Below are positions 40,777 through 49,993 of a stretch of 64,000 nucleotides of DNA, piece after piece. Made by a program: the position numbers and the translations under genes. Source of the DNA: Streptomyces sp. WMMB 322 (GTDB taxonomy: Bacteria; Actinomycetota; Actinomycetes; Streptomycetales; Streptomycetaceae); the NCBI RefSeq assembly GCF_900090145.1, contig NZ_FMHI01000004.1, forward strand, positions 186,001 through 250,000, given 5' to 3'. Under the pieces are notes generated by a model. The model did no database searches. It was not told where the DNA came from and saw only the letters and a program-made list of their open reading frames with translations. The number at the start of each line of letters is the position of its first letter. Within the stretch, counting starts at the first letter, position 1.

Positions 40777-41612
40777 GAACCTCCCGGACGGCCGTCGGGC
40801 GCGCCGGCCAGTACCTGGCGCTGGTCTGCTATCTGGTCTTCCTCGCCTTCCCGCTCGTCTGGCTGATCTCCACGGCCTTCAAGTCCCCGCAGGAACTGGG
40901 CTCCGTCGACGCCACCTGGCTTCCGCGCGACCCGTCGCTGGACAGCTTCGGCGCCGCGTTCGGGCAGCAGCCGCTGGCACGTTCGGCGCTCAACAGCCTG
41001 ATCGTGGCCTCCTGCGCGGCGGCGATATCGGTGGCGGTCGCCGTCCCGGCGGCCTACGTGACGGTCAGATACCGCTCGGCGGTGGGCAAGGCGGCGACGG
41101 GCTGGATCCTGGTCAGCCAGATGTTCCCGTTCGTGCTGGTGATCATCCCGCTGTTCCTCGTGCTGAAGAGCCTCCACCTCATCAACTCCCTCACGGGCCT
41201 GATACTTGTGTACGTGGTGTGGAACCTGCCGTTCGCGCTGTGGATGCTGCAGGGCTACGCACGTGCCGTGCCCGCGTCGCTGGAGGAGGCCGCCGCGATC
41301 GACGGCTGCGGGCGCCTGCGCACCGTGCGCAGCGTGGTCCTTCCGCTGCTCGCGCCCGGACTGGTGGCGACGGTGATGTTCTCCTTCGTCACCGCCTGGA
41401 ACGAGTTCTTCTTCGCCCTGGTCCTGCTCAAGTCCCCGGAGAAGCAGACGATGTCCGTGATCCTCACCCACTTCATCGGCGCGGAGGGCGCTGCAGACCT
41501 GGGACCGCTCGCCGCGGCCGCGCTGTTGGCCACCCTCCCCAGCCTGCTGTTCTTCGCGCTGCTCCAGCGGCGACTCGTCAGCGGCTTCATGAGCGGAGCG
41601 GTGAAGGGCTGA
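40773..41612 (+). CDS. Sugar ABC transporter permease (MalG/CUT1 type)
   Basis: A 279-residue partner permease. The helices include YLALVCYLVFLAFPLVWLISTAF, and the EAA loop is SLEEAAAIDGCGRLRTVRSVVLPLLAPG. It ends FALLQRRLVSGFMSGAVKG, as usual for MalG-type subunits. It starts inside the previous stop (GTGA), and its own stop overlaps the next ATG (TGATG), so three genes are translationally chained. Confidence 0.94.
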   Translation: MRTSRTAVGRAGQYLALVCYLVFLAFPLVWLISTAFKSPQELGSVDATWLPRDPSLDSFGAAFGQQPLARSALNSLIVASCAAAISVAVAVPAAYVTVRYRSAVGKAATGWILVSQMFPFVLVIIPLFLVLKSLHLINSLTGLILVYVVWNLPFALWMLQGYARAVPASLEEAAAIDGCGRLRTVRSVVLPLLAPGLVATVMFSFVTAWNEFFFALVLLKSPEKQTMSVILTHFIGAEGAADLGPLAAAALLATLPSLLFFALLQRRLVSGFMSGAVKG

Positions 41613-42916
41613 TGCGCCGTCGCGACTTTCTCACCACGGCCGCCGCGGCGGCAGGCGCGCCCGTCCTGACCGGCGGCTGCGCGGACACCCCCCGCGACTC
41701 GGGGCCGCTGGAGTACCTGAGCCTCGCCTGGCAGAAGGAGTCCATCGAGGTCAACAAGGCGCTGGTGGCCGAGTGGAACGAACGGAACCCTTCGGTGAAG
41801 GTCCGCTATGTGCAAGGCGCCTGGGAGAGCGTCCACGACCAGCTGCTGACGTCGTTCGAGGGCGGCGAGGCACCCGACGTCATCCACGACGAGGCAGGAG
41901 ACCTCACCGACTTCGCCCACGGCGGCTACCTCGCGGATCTGCGGCCGCTGCTGCCCGAGGACCTCAAGAGCCAAATTTCGCAGGCCAATTGGGACACCGC
42001 CACCATCGCGGGCGGCATATACGGCGTACCGTTCCTGCACGATCCGCGGGTGCTGATCGCCAACCGGGAGCTGCTGGAGAAGTCCGGCGTGCGCATGCCC
42101 ACGGTGCGGCGGCCATGGAGCTGGGAGGAGTTCGAGGACGTCGCGAGGGAACTGACCCGTTCCCGGGGGCACAGCCGCACGTACGGCGTCGCGTGGTCCA
42201 TGAAGGAGCCTGTCAGCCAGTCCGTGAACCTCACGTTGAGCACCGGCGGCGCGGTCTTCCACCGTGAGCACGGCAAGGACGTCATCCGCTTCGACGAGGC
42301 CGACTCCCGCGTCGCCGAACTGATACACCGGCAGGTCAACGAGGACCGCACGGCGGCCAGAAGCACCCTCGGCATGGCCGGCTCCGAGACCCTTCCCGGA
42401 TTCTTCGCCGGACGGTACGCGATCGTGCCGCTCAACTTCTCCTTCCGGCAGCAGATCCGGCAACAGGCCCCCGACGGATTCGGATGGGTGACGCTGCCGA
42501 TGCCCGTGGGCCGCGACGCTCCGGGCGGCGGGCGCCTCCAGGGAGTGAGCCCGCAGACCCTGTCCGTCTCGCAGGACACCTCCCGGAAGAAGGCGGCCAT
42601 GGCGTTCATCGCGTTCATGACCCGCCCGGACCACATGGCGCGCCTCGCCGAGGGAGACTGGCTCGTGCCCACCGGACGTGAGGCGCTGCGCGACCCCGCT
42701 CTCGACACCGCCGAACACGGCTGGAGCACCGGGCTCCGCATCGCCTCCGGCCTGCGGGCGTCCCCCGTGCTCGGAGTACGCGGCTATCCCGAGTGGAAGG
42801 ACAAGGTCGCCACACCCGCCTTCCAGGAGTACTACGCGGGCAGCATCGGCCTGCGCGAGTTGCGCGGCAAACTCGTGGACGACGGCAACCGCATCCTCGC
42901 CAGATACCAGCGCTGA
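41612..42916 (+). CDS. Sugar ABC transporter substrate-binding lipoprotein
   Basis: A 434-residue family 1 solute-binding protein. It has a Tat-like signal (MRRRDFLTTAAAAAGAPVL) and a Cys at residue 23 in LTGGC, so it is probably a Tat-exported lipoprotein. The fold markers are SLAWQKESIEVNKALVAEWNERNPSVKVRYVQ and GIYGVPFLHDPRVLIANRELL. In this operon the binding protein is last, after the permeases, and no ATPase gene is present. A shared ATPase of the MsiK type, encoded elsewhere, would be needed. Confidence 0.92.
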   Translation: MRRRDFLTTAAAAAGAPVLTGGCADTPRDSGPLEYLSLAWQKESIEVNKALVAEWNERNPSVKVRYVQGAWESVHDQLLTSFEGGEAPDVIHDEAGDLTDFAHGGYLADLRPLLPEDLKSQISQANWDTATIAGGIYGVPFLHDPRVLIANRELLEKSGVRMPTVRRPWSWEEFEDVARELTRSRGHSRTYGVAWSMKEPVSQSVNLTLSTGGAVFHREHGKDVIRFDEADSRVAELIHRQVNEDRTAARSTLGMAGSETLPGFFAGRYAIVPLNFSFRQQIRQQAPDGFGWVTLPMPVGRDAPGGGRLQGVSPQTLSVSQDTSRKKAAMAFIAFMTRPDHMARLAEGDWLVPTGREALRDPALDTAEHGWSTGLRIASGLRASPVLGVRGYPEWKDKVATPAFQEYYAGSIGLRELRGKLVDDGNRILARYQR

Positions 42917-43229
42917 AGTCGCCCTTCGTGCCCCCGCTCCGCACGCTCCACCGCAGCAGCCGCAGCCCGGCGCACACGTCACAAGCACAGAACGGCACCC
43001 GCACCATGAGCACAGCCCCCGCCTCCTCCCCCTCCTCCCCCTTCTCCCCCTTCTTCTTCGCCCCCTGCCGCTCCCCTGCCCCGGAGCCTCCGCCCGGCCG
43101 GACCGGCAGACACCGCGGCCGGTTCCCGGCGGGACGCCGCCTGGACGGCACCGCCCTCGGCGCTCTCCCCGCCCGACCCGCGACCTCGCACCCCCGCCCG
43201 TCCCCGGACCGACAGGAGACTCCCGTACC
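42917..43229. other. Gap between binding protein and ribokinase-like gene
   Basis: 313 bases that contain either a 75-codon gene (43006-43233) or only a spacer with a pure pyrimidine run (43022-43059). No hairpin terminator after the binding-protein gene was seen, so transcription may continue into the kinase gene. Confidence 0.5.
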
Positions 43230-43233
43230 GTGA
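43006..43233 (+). CDS. Possible 75-residue protein overlapping the kinase start
   Basis: The frame from ATG 43006 has about 87 percent G/C at third positions, and its TGA overlaps the kinase GTG as GTGA, a coupling style common in this window. Against it: there is no ribosome-binding site, the sequence is low-complexity (Ser/Pro/Phe then Pro/Arg), and I know no homologue. It may be non-coding. Confidence 0.3.
   Translation: MSTAPASSPSSPFSPFFFAPCRSPAPEPPPGRTGRHRGRFPAGRRLDGTALGALPARPATSHPRPSPDRQETPVP
43022..43059 (+). repeat. 38-base uninterrupted pyrimidine tract
   Basis: Only C and T occur from 43022 to 43059 on the plus strand, as irregular CCT and TTC repeats. Such tracts can form triplex DNA and C-rich unstructured RNA. 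The complementary strand is pure purine. Confidence 0.9.
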
Positions 43234-44165
43234 CCTCTCCCACGACGCCACCCGCCAAGTCCCCCTCCTCGCCCGCGATCGCGGTGCTGGGCAGCACCAA
43301 CATGGACCTCGTCGCCTACGTCGCGACCGCGCCGCGCCGGGGTGAGACCGTCACCGGCCGCGCCTTCCGCACCGTCCCCGGCGGCAAGGGCGCCAACCAG
43401 GCCGTCGCGGCGGCACGTTCGGGCGGCTCGGTCACGATGATCGGCGCCGTCGGCGACGACGACTTCGGCGTGCGCCTGCGGGCGGCCCTCACCGCGGACG
43501 GTGTCGGCACGGACGGTCTGCGCACCGTCCAGGGCGAGTCCGGCACCGCACACATCGTGGTGGACGACGAGGGAGGCAACGCCATCGTGGTCGTGCCCGG
43601 CGCGAACGGCACCGTCGACGGCCTCGCCGACGGCGACGAGCAGCGCATCGCCGCGGCCGGCGCGCTCCTCATGCAGCTGGAGATCCCTCTCGGCGGCGTC
43701 CTCGCCGGGGCGCGCGCGGCACGCGACCACGGTGTGCGCGTCATCCTCACGCCCGCCCCCGCGCAGCCGCTGCCCCCCGAACTCCTCGCCGTCACCGATG
43801 TCCTGGTCCCCAACGAGCACGAAGCCGCCGTCCTCACCGGCAAGTCCGACCCGTACGAGGCGGCGTCCGAGCTGCTCGCCCTCGTGCCCGAGACCGTCGT
43901 CACCCTCGGCGAGAAGGGTTCGCTGTACGCCGCGCGGAACGCCGAACCGGTGCATGTGCCCGCCCGCCGCGTGAAGGCCGAGGACACCACGGCCGCCGGC
44001 GACACCTTCGTGGGGGCGCTGGCCGTCGCCGTCGGGGAAGGACGGGCGATGCCCGACGCCCTGGCATGGGCCGCGGCGGCGTCCGCCCTGTCCGTGCAGC
44101 GCCCTGGCGCGTCCGCGTCCATGCCGCACCGGAGCGAGACCGACGCGTTCGCCGCAGGCGCCTGA
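43230..44165 (+). CDS. rbsK: Ribokinase-like PfkB-family sugar kinase
   Basis: A 311-residue carbohydrate kinase that phosphorylates ribose or a similar sugar with ATP. PfkB signature 1 is FRTVPGGKGANQAVAAARSGG (about residues 48-68). Signature 2 is DTTAAGDTFVGALAVA with catalytic Asp (about 252-267). GTG 43230 follows AGGAGA by 9 bases. Its place behind the sugar importer suggests it acts on the imported sugar or its hydrolysis product, but ribose itself is not proven. Confidence 0.9.
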   Translation: MTSPTTPPAKSPSSPAIAVLGSTNMDLVAYVATAPRRGETVTGRAFRTVPGGKGANQAVAAARSGGSVTMIGAVGDDDFGVRLRAALTADGVGTDGLRTVQGESGTAHIVVDDEGGNAIVVVPGANGTVDGLADGDEQRIAAAGALLMQLEIPLGGVLAGARAARDHGVRVILTPAPAQPLPPELLAVTDVLVPNEHEAAVLTGKSDPYEAASELLALVPETVVTLGEKGSLYAARNAEPVHVPARRVKAEDTTAAGDTFVGALAVAVGEGRAMPDALAWAAAASALSVQRPGASASMPHRSETDAFAAGA

Positions 44166-44475
44166 CCGGACAGGGGACGGCCCGTCCGGGCGCCGGGAAC
44201 CACCGGGGCGGAGCGCGTGCCGCCCCACGCGAGTGCGCCGCGGCCCGGCGGTCAGGACACCGGGGCCGCGGCGAAGGTCAGGAAGGCGGCACGGACCGGA
44301 GGCGTGACGTGCCCGCGCTGTGCGCCGGACGGTTCGCTGACGCGGCGGTGGTCACCGGAAGGCGGGAGACGCCGCAAGGCGGCGGACACAGTCCCTCGCG
44401 GGGCGTGCCGCCGGGCGGCGTCCCGGGCAGGCCCGCTTCGGCGCGCAGCACGCGCCAGGCCCGCGGGAGGGGCCG
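44166..44475. other. Convergent gap between kinase gene and lgt
   Basis: 310 GC-rich bases with no credible gene. The single clear element is the inverted repeat at 44237-44272. Confidence 0.5.
44237..44272. terminator. Inverted repeat between kinase gene and lgt
   Basis: GCCGCGGCCCGG (44237-44248) pairs with CCGGGGCCGCGGC (44260-44272), with one bulged G and an 11-base loop. It lies 72 bases past the kinase stop, between convergent genes, and probably terminates both. Confidence 0.65.
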
Positions 44476-45462
44476 TCAGGATGATCCGCTGGAACTCTCC
44501 GGGGCGGACACGGCGGACGTCGGCCCGTCACCGCTCCCTTCGGCCTCGTCCCCCGCCTTTTCCGCGGAAGCGGACGTGGCGGGAACGCCTGCCTTCTCCG
44601 CGCTGCCGCCGCCGGAGGATGTGCCGGCGCCGGAGGGCTCCGGCTCGACGATCTCCTCCCGGCCGGGACGCTTGCGCGCGGAGATCACGATGCCGATCAC
44701 GGCAGCCACGAAGACGACGAGCGAGGTCCAGTCGTTCAGCCGCAGTCCGGCGATGTGGTGGGCGTCGTCGACGCGCAGGTACTCGATCCAGAACCGGCCG
44801 ACGGTGTACGACGCGATGTACAGGCCGAGGACACGGCCGTGCCCGAGCTTGAAGCGCCGGTCCGCCCAGATCACCAGGGCCGCGACGCCGACGCACCACA
44901 GGGATTCGTAGAGGAACGTCGGGTGGTAGGTGGCCAGGCTGGGGGTGTCGACCGGCCTGTGCTGGGCGTCGATCTTGAGCGCCCAGGGCAGGTCCGTGGC
45001 ACGCCCGTACAGCTCCTGGTTGAACCAGTTGCCCCAGCGGCCGATGGCCTGCGCGAGCGCCACCCCGGGTGCCACCGCGTCCGCATACGCCGGGAGGGGG
45101 ATGCCCCGCCGGCGGCAGCCGATCCATGCGCCCAGGGCCCCGAGTGCGACGGCGCCCCAGATGCCGAGACCGCCGTCCCAGATCTTGAAGGCGTCGAGCG
45201 GGTTGCGGCCCTCGCCGAAGTAGAGCTGGTAGTCGGTGATGACGTGGTAGAGACGTCCACCGACCAGGCCGAACGGCACAGCCCACACGGCGATGTCCGC
45301 GACCGTGCCGGCCCGCCCGCCGCGCGCCACCCAGCGGCGGCCGCCGAGCCACACGGCGACGAAGACGCCGAGGATGATGCAGAAGGCGTAGCCGCGCAGC
45401 GGAACCGGGCCGAGGTGGATCTCGCCGGCCGAGGGGCTGGGGATGAATGCAAGGATCTCCAT
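44476..45462 (-). CDS. lgt: Prolipoprotein diacylglyceryl transferase
   Basis: A 328-residue membrane enzyme that transfers diacylglycerol to the lipobox Cys of lipoproteins, such as those at 8319, 31171 and 41612. The Lgt signature is GRWGNWFNQELYGRATDLPW. Other family stretches are LGGRRWVARGG, FGLVGGRLYHVITDY and PTFLYESLWCVGVA. The last 60 residues are Gly/Ser/Glu-rich and cytoplasmic. ATG 45462 follows GGGAAGG. It is downstream of the DsbA-like gene at the end of the trp region. Confidence 0.96.
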   Translation of the reverse strand: MEILAFIPSPSAGEIHLGPVPLRGYAFCIILGVFVAVWLGGRRWVARGGRAGTVADIAVWAVPFGLVGGRLYHVITDYQLYFGEGRNPLDAFKIWDGGLGIWGAVALGALGAWIGCRRRGIPLPAYADAVAPGVALAQAIGRWGNWFNQELYGRATDLPWALKIDAQHRPVDTPSLATYHPTFLYESLWCVGVAALVIWADRRFKLGHGRVLGLYIASYTVGRFWIEYLRVDDAHHIAGLRLNDWTSLVVFVAAVIGIVISARKRPGREEIVEPEPSGAGTSSGGGSAEKAGVPATSASAEKAGDEAEGSGDGPTSAVSAPESSSGSS

Positions 45463-45667
45463 GGCCTTCCCGACGCTACCCTGCACTGCCGCGCCATCGG
45501 CAATGCACCCTGTGCAACAGCTCCATAACGGCCGATCGGCGCACGCCGCGGACCCGGCGTCCCGTCAGGTTCCGCGCGGCCAGAAGGCGGGCCCCGTCCG
45601 GGTCTTCGCCCGGACGAGACCTTCGCCACATCAAAGGACCGGGGCCACGCGCGGGGACGACGGCGGC

Positions 45668-46411
45668 TCAGCCCTTCGCCAGGACCTTCTTCTTCAGCGA
45701 AGCCGGGGTGAGCGGCTCACTGCGGCCGTAGATGCTCTCCCCGTCGAGCAGCACCGTCGGCGTCGACTGATGGCCCGACTTCTTGAAGGCCTCGCCGGTC
45801 TTCTTCACCCAGGCGTCGTGCGTGCCGCCGGTGACGCACTCGCGGAAGTCCTTGCCCTTCAGGCCTGCCTTTCCGGCGAGGTCGAGGAGCCGGTCGCTGC
45901 TGGCGAAGGCGTCGTTCTGCTCCGGGGGCTGGTTGCGGTAGAGGACGTCGTGGAAGCGCTGGAAGGTGCCCTCGTCCTCGGCGCACGCCGCCGCGTTCGC
46001 GGCGCGGTGCGAGCCCTTGCCGCCCAGGTTGTCGTCGATGATCGTGACGAGGTGGTACTCGGTCCTGAGCTTGCCCTGCTTCTCCAGGGCCTTGATCGTC
46101 GGACTGAACTGCTTCTCGAACTGTCCGCACGCCGGGCAGCGGAAGTCCTCGTAGACGGTGAGCTTCGCCGGTGCGTCCTGCTTGCCCACGGCGATCGGCT
46201 TGGCGTCGGCGGGCCCCTTCCCGGAGGTCTGCTGGGCGACCAGGGCACCCACCCCGGCACCGACGGCCAGCACCGCGACGACCACTCCCGCGACCTTGAG
46301 CTGCCTGCCCCGTTTCTGGGACGCCTGCCGGCGCCGCTGCTCGTCCCGCATGCGCTCAGTGGCGGTGCGGTTCCCCTCTTGGTGTGCTGCGTTCTTCTTC
46401 TGGCTCTTCAC
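45668..46411 (-). CDS. DsbA-like thiol-disulphide oxidoreductase, membrane anchored
   Basis: A 247-residue protein with a basic N-terminus (about 1-35), a transmembrane helix (VAGVVVAVLAVGAGVGALVA), and an extracellular thioredoxin-fold domain. The active site is CPAC in VYEDFRCPACGQFEKQF. The cis-Pro loop is QSTPTVLLDG. A second Cys pair candidate is CAEDEG and ECVTGG. GTG 46411 is my choice because the coding pattern weakens before it; a TTG at 46423 is possible. It follows trpA past a terminator, so it is probably a separate transcript together with lgt. Confidence 0.88.
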   Translation of the reverse strand: MKSQKKNAAHQEGNRTATERMRDEQRRRQASQKRGRQLKVAGVVVAVLAVGAGVGALVAQQTSGKGPADAKPIAVGKQDAPAKLTVYEDFRCPACGQFEKQFSPTIKALEKQGKLRTEYHLVTIIDDNLGGKGSHRAANAAACAEDEGTFQRFHDVLYRNQPPEQNDAFASSDRLLDLAGKAGLKGKDFRECVTGGTHDAWVKKTGEAFKKSGHQSTPTVLLDGESIYGRSEPLTPASLKKKVLAKG

Positions 46412-46451
46412 ACCGTGAGCCAACGAACGGGAGACCCCACCGCCTGCGCGA

Positions 46452-46491
46452 CCGCCCCGCGTTTCGCCCGAAAGAGCGAGACGCGGGGCGG
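46452..46491. terminator. Terminator after trpA
   Basis: CCGCCCCGCGTTTCGC (46452-46467) pairs with GCGAGACGCGGGGCGG (46476-46491), 16 pairs with one wobble and an 8-base loop. It lies about 50 bases past the trpA stop and before the DsbA-like gene, and marks the end of the trp operon. Confidence 0.88.
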
Positions 46492-46539
46492 CGGAGACGC
46501 AAAGAGCCGGTGGCCCGTTACTCGCGGCGCGGGGTCCCG

Positions 46540-47409
46540 TTACCCGGCGGCCCGGCGCCGCACTCCCTCGGCGAGTTCGGACGCGAGAGCCCGTACGTCC
46601 TCCAGCCCGGCCCCGAGGTCGTCCGGGTGGGCCAGCAACTTCTTGACGAAGGCCGAGCCGACGATGACACCGTCCGCGAAGGCGGCGACCTCCTCGGCCT
46701 GCGCAGCGGTGGAGACGCCGAGCCCGACGCAGACCGGCAGCTGTGTCGTGGCCCGTGTGCGCTCGACGAGCTGCCGCGCCTCACGCCCCACGGACTCCCG
46801 GGTGCCGGTGACGCCCATCAGCGAGGCCGCGTAGACGAAGCCGCTGCCCGCCGCCGTGATCTTCGCGAGCCGCTCGTCCTTGCTGCTGGGGGCCACGACG
46901 AACACCGTCGCCAGCCCGTGCTGCTCGGCGGCCTTGCGCCATCCTTCGGACTCCTCCACCGGCAGATCCGGCAGGATACAGCCGGCGCCGCCCGCCGCGG
47001 CGAGTTCGGCGGCGAAGCGGTCGGCACCGTAGCGGTCCACCGGGTTCCAGTACGTCATGCACAGGACGGGCTTGCCCGTGGCGGCGTGTGCGTCGCGCAC
47101 GGTGCGCACGACGTCGGCGATGCGGACGCCGCCACGCAGGGCGATGTCGTCGGCGGTCTGGATGACGGGACCGTCCAGCACGGGATCGCTGTGCGGCAGG
47201 CCCACCTCGACGATGTCGCAGCCGCTCTCGAGCAGCGCGACACACGCCTCGATCCCGCCGTCGACCGTCGGGAACCCGGCGGGCAGATAGCCGACGAGGG
47301 CGGCGCGGTTCTCCGCGCGTGCCCCGGCCAGGACCCTCTCCAGCAGCTCGATGCCGCCGCCCGCCGCGGTGCCGGCGCCGCTGTCCGCTGCGGTTGCCTC
47401 GGTGCTCAC
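46540..47409 (-). CDS. trpA: Tryptophan synthase alpha subunit
   Basis: A 289-residue TIM-barrel protein releasing indole from indole-3-glycerol phosphate. The catalytic Glu is in [17 protein letters not shown] and the catalytic Asp in [12 protein letters not shown]. The phosphate-binding loop is [13 protein letters not shown] and [18 protein letters not shown] 47409 overlaps the trpB stop (GTGA), so alpha and beta are coupled for complex formation. The first 20 residues are Ala/Gly/Thr-rich. Confidence 0.97.
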   Translation of the reverse strand: MSTEATAADSGAGTAAGGGIELLERVLAGARAENRAALVGYLPAGFPTVDGGIEACVALLESGCDIVEVGLPHSDPVLDGPVIQTADDIALRGGVRIADVVRTVRDAHAATGKPVLCMTYWNPVDRYGADRFAAELAAAGGAGCILPDLPVEESEGWRKAAEQHGLATVFVVAPSSKDERLAKITAAGSGFVYAASLMGVTGTRESVGREARQLVERTRATTQLPVCVGLGVSTAAQAEEVAAFADGVIVGSAFVKKLLAHPDDLGAGLEDVRALASELAEGVRRRAAG

Positions 47410-48641
47410 TGGTCCGTCCCCTCGTCGTACAGGCCGAAGTAGCGGGCGGCGGTGTCCATGTCCTTGTCGCCGCGCCCGGAGAGATTCACCAGGACCAGCC
47501 CGTCCGTGCCGAGTTCCCTGCCCAGGTCCAGCGCCCCGGCGAGCGCGTGTGCGCTCTCGATCGCCGGGATGATGCCCTCGGTCTCGGACAGCAGCCGCAG
47601 GGCGCGCATGGCCTCGTCGTCGGTGACGGGCCGGTAGTCCCCGCGTCCCGACTGCTTCAGATACGCGTGCTCCGGGCCGATTCCCGGGTAGTCCAGGCCC
47701 GCGGAGATCGAGTACGGCTCGGTGATCTGGCCCTCGTCGTCCTGGAGTACGAAGCTGCGCGATCCGTGCAGGATGCCCGGCTCGCCGACGGAGAGCGTGG
47801 CCGCGTGCTCCCCGGACTCCACACCGTGCCCTGCCGCTTCGAGACCGACCAGCCGGACGTCTTCGTCGTTCAGGAACGCGTGGAAGAGCCCGATGGCGTT
47901 GGAACCGCCGCCGACGCACGCGGCGACGGCGTCCGGCAGCCGCCCGGCCCGCTCCAGGATCTGACGGCGCGCCTCCACGCCGATGACCCGGTGGAAGTCC
48001 CGTACGAGCTGCGGAAAGGGGTGGGGGCCCGCGACCGTGCCGAAGAGGTAGTGGGTGCGGTCGACGTTCGCGACCCAGTCGCGGAACGCCTCGTTGATCG
48101 CGTCCTTGAGGGTGCGGCTTCCGGAGGCGACGGGCACGACCTCGGCGCCGAGCATCCGCATCCGTGCCACGTTCAGCGCCTGGCGCTGTGTGTCGATCTC
48201 GCCCATGTAGACGGTGCATTCGAGGCCGAAGAGCGCGCAGGCGGTGGCGGTGGCCACGCCGTGCTGGCCGGCACCGGTCTCGGCGATGACACGGGTCTTG
48301 CCCATGCGCCTGGTCAGCAGGGCCTGACCGAGCACGTTGTTGATCTTGTGCGAGCCTGTGTGGTTGAGGTCCTCCCGCTTGAGGAAGACCCGGGCGCCGC
48401 CCGCGTGTTCGGCGAAGCGCGACACCTCGGTCAGCGGACTGGGACGGCCGGTGTAATTGACCATCAGGTCTTCGAGTTCGGCGGTGAACGCCGGGTCGGC
48501 CTTCGCCTTCTCGTACTCGACGGCCACCTCGTCGACGGCGGCGACGAGCGCCTCGGGAATGAACTTGCCGCCGAAGGCGCCGAAATAGCCTCCGGGATCG
48601 GGGACCCGGCCCTCGGGGTCGGGGACAAAGTAGTCGGACAT
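47406..48641 (-). CDS. trpB: Tryptophan synthase beta subunit
   Basis: A 411-residue PLP enzyme joining indole and serine. The PLP lysine lies in [20 protein letters not shown] at about residue 99. The phosphate loop is [14 protein letters not shown] and the end is [16 protein letters not shown] 48641 follows GAGGAG by about 8 bases. It is preceded by trpM at a distance of 50 bases. Confidence 0.98.
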   Translation of the reverse strand: MSDYFVPDPEGRVPDPGGYFGAFGGKFIPEALVAAVDEVAVEYEKAKADPAFTAELEDLMVNYTGRPSPLTEVSRFAEHAGGARVFLKREDLNHTGSHKINNVLGQALLTRRMGKTRVIAETGAGQHGVATATACALFGLECTVYMGEIDTQRQALNVARMRMLGAEVVPVASGSRTLKDAINEAFRDWVANVDRTHYLFGTVAGPHPFPQLVRDFHRVIGVEARRQILERAGRLPDAVAACVGGGSNAIGLFHAFLNDEDVRLVGLEAAGHGVESGEHAATLSVGEPGILHGSRSFVLQDDEGQITEPYSISAGLDYPGIGPEHAYLKQSGRGDYRPVTDDEAMRALRLLSETEGIIPAIESAHALAGALDLGRELGTDGLVLVNLSGRGDKDMDTAARYFGLYDEGTDQ

Positions 48642-48691
48642 CCGACGTGCTCCTCGTGAAAGTGCAGACGTGCTGCGGAAGTACGGATGGG

Positions 48692-48991
48692 TCACCGCTG
48701 TGCGGACGCTGCCGCACGCGTACGCCATCGGCGGCCGTTGATCTGGCCCGGCTCACAGCCGATGTGGTAACGCACCCGCCGTCCGTGCACACGTCGGGCC
48801 GGCGCCCGGCACCCGCGCGGGCGGCAGCCGCGTGCCAGCGCCGCGTACGGGCCGCGCGCCTGCCGGCGCTGTTCACAAGGCCGGGGTCTCCCCGGCCCGG
48901 AGGGCGAGGGTTGGGGTCTCCCCGGCCCGGAGGGCGAGGGTTGGGGTCTCCCCGGCCCGGAGGGCGAGGGGAAGGTCGTGCCGGCGGTCAT
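48692..48991 (-). CDS. trpM: TrpM-like small protein with expanded N-terminal repeats
   Basis: A 99-residue gene between trpC and trpB, where S. coelicolor has trpM. The C-terminal half contains [20 protein letters not shown] and then [17 protein letters not shown], which I recognise as the conserved TrpM core, rich in Arg and Cys. The N-terminal half is made of three 10-residue units of the [10 protein letters not shown] type encoded by the repeats at 48883-48972. ATG 48991 is 8 bases after the trpC stop, with GGGAGGGG inside the end of trpC. No other ATG or GTG is available. TrpM is reported to modulate tryptophan synthesis; its mechanism is unclear. Confidence 0.75.
   Translation of the reverse strand: MTAGTTFPSPSGPGRPQPSPSGPGRPQPSPSGPGRPRPCEQRRQARGPYAALARGCRPRGCRAPARRVHGRRVRYHIGCEPGQINGRRWRTRAAASAQR
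48883..48972 (-). repeat. Three 30-base tandem repeats inside trpM
   Basis: Three 30-base units beginning ggggtctccccggcccggag (plus strand), identical except for the last two bases of the third. Thirty bases encode ten residues, so copy-number change keeps the frame. No spacers, so this is not a CRISPR array. Confidence 0.95.
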
Positions 48992-48998
48992 GCGGAGG

Positions 48999-49814
48999 TC
49001 AGCCCCTCCCGTGCCCGTGCCGCAGCGCCGGGTGGGCGCCGGCGGCGACGAGGTCGGCGACTGCAGTCTTCGGGGCCTTGCCGGTCACCAGCGACTCGCC
49101 GACGAGCACCGCGTCGGCGCCCTCGTTGGCGTAGGCGATCAGGTCGTGCGGCCCGCGGACTCCCGACTCCGCGACCTTGACGATGTGATCGGGGATCTCC
49201 GGGGCGATGCGGCCGAAGTTGCCGCGGTCCACCTCGAGCGTCTTGAGATTACGCGCGTTGATCCCGATGATCCGCGCCCCGGCGTCGAGTGCCCGCTGGG
49301 CCTCGTCCTCGTCGTGCGCCTCGACGAGGACGGTCAGCCCGATCGACTCGGCGCGCTCGATGAGGGAGACGAGGGCCTCCTGCTCCAGCGCCGCGACGAT
49401 CAGCAGCACCACGTCCGCACCGTGCGCGCGCGCCTCCCACAGCTGGTAGGAGGAGAAGATGAAGTCCTTGCGCAGCACCGGGATGTCGACCTTGGCCCGC
49501 ACGGCCTCGAGGTCCGCGAGCGAGCCGCCGAAACGCCGCTGCTCGGTGAGGACGGAGATGACGGAAGCGCCGCCCGCCTCGTAGTCGGCGGCCAGGGCGG
49601 CCGGGTCGGCGATCGCCGCCAGCGCACCCTTGGAGGGGCTGGAGCGCTTGACCTCGCAGATGACCCTGACGCCCTCGCCCTTCAGGGCCGCGACGCCGTC
49701 CCTGGCGGGGGGACCCGCGGCGGCACGCTCCTTGAGTTCGTCGAGGCTGACGCGCGCCTGCCGCTCGGCAAGGTCTTCACGCACGCCTTCGATGATCTCG
49801 TCGAGCACACTCAC
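48999..49814 (-). CDS. trpC: Indole-3-glycerol phosphate synthase
   Basis: A 271-residue TIM-barrel enzyme of tryptophan synthesis. The catalytic Lys/Glu are in [15 protein letters not shown], and the later active-site strands are [31 protein letters not shown] and [13 protein letters not shown]. The phosphate site is [12 protein letters not shown] and [12 protein letters not shown] 49814 follows AAGGAGG by 7 bases; further in-frame codons upstream are not coding-like. It is not fused to TrpF, consistent with PriA supplying that activity. Confidence 0.97.
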   Translation of the reverse strand: MSVLDEIIEGVREDLAERQARVSLDELKERAAAGPPARDGVAALKGEGVRVICEVKRSSPSKGALAAIADPAALAADYEAGGASVISVLTEQRRFGGSLADLEAVRAKVDIPVLRKDFIFSSYQLWEARAHGADVVLLIVAALEQEALVSLIERAESIGLTVLVEAHDEDEAQRALDAGARIIGINARNLKTLEVDRGNFGRIAPEIPDHIVKVAESGVRGPHDLIAYANEGADAVLVGESLVTGKAPKTAVADLVAAGAHPALRHGHGRG

Positions 49815-49993
49815 CGAGCGGCCTCCTTCGGGTCGGGTCGGCCTCCGCGAGACGGGCGGGGTACCGGTCAGATCGGGCACTGCGATGCTATCGGGCGGGA
49901 GCCGGAGGACTCGCATCCGCCTGCCGCCAATCCCACATTCCGGACAAAACAACCCTGTTGTTCCGCGGGACGGTCCGCTTCCGCGTCGTGGCT

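Noticed and set aside
44217..44911. Plus-strand frames opposite the end of lgt
   Set aside because: They overlap lgt in antisense and are Arg-rich with no motif.
48883..48972. 30-base repeats considered as a CRISPR array
   Set aside because: The three units are directly contiguous with no spacers and no cas genes are nearby; they lie in frame in trpM.
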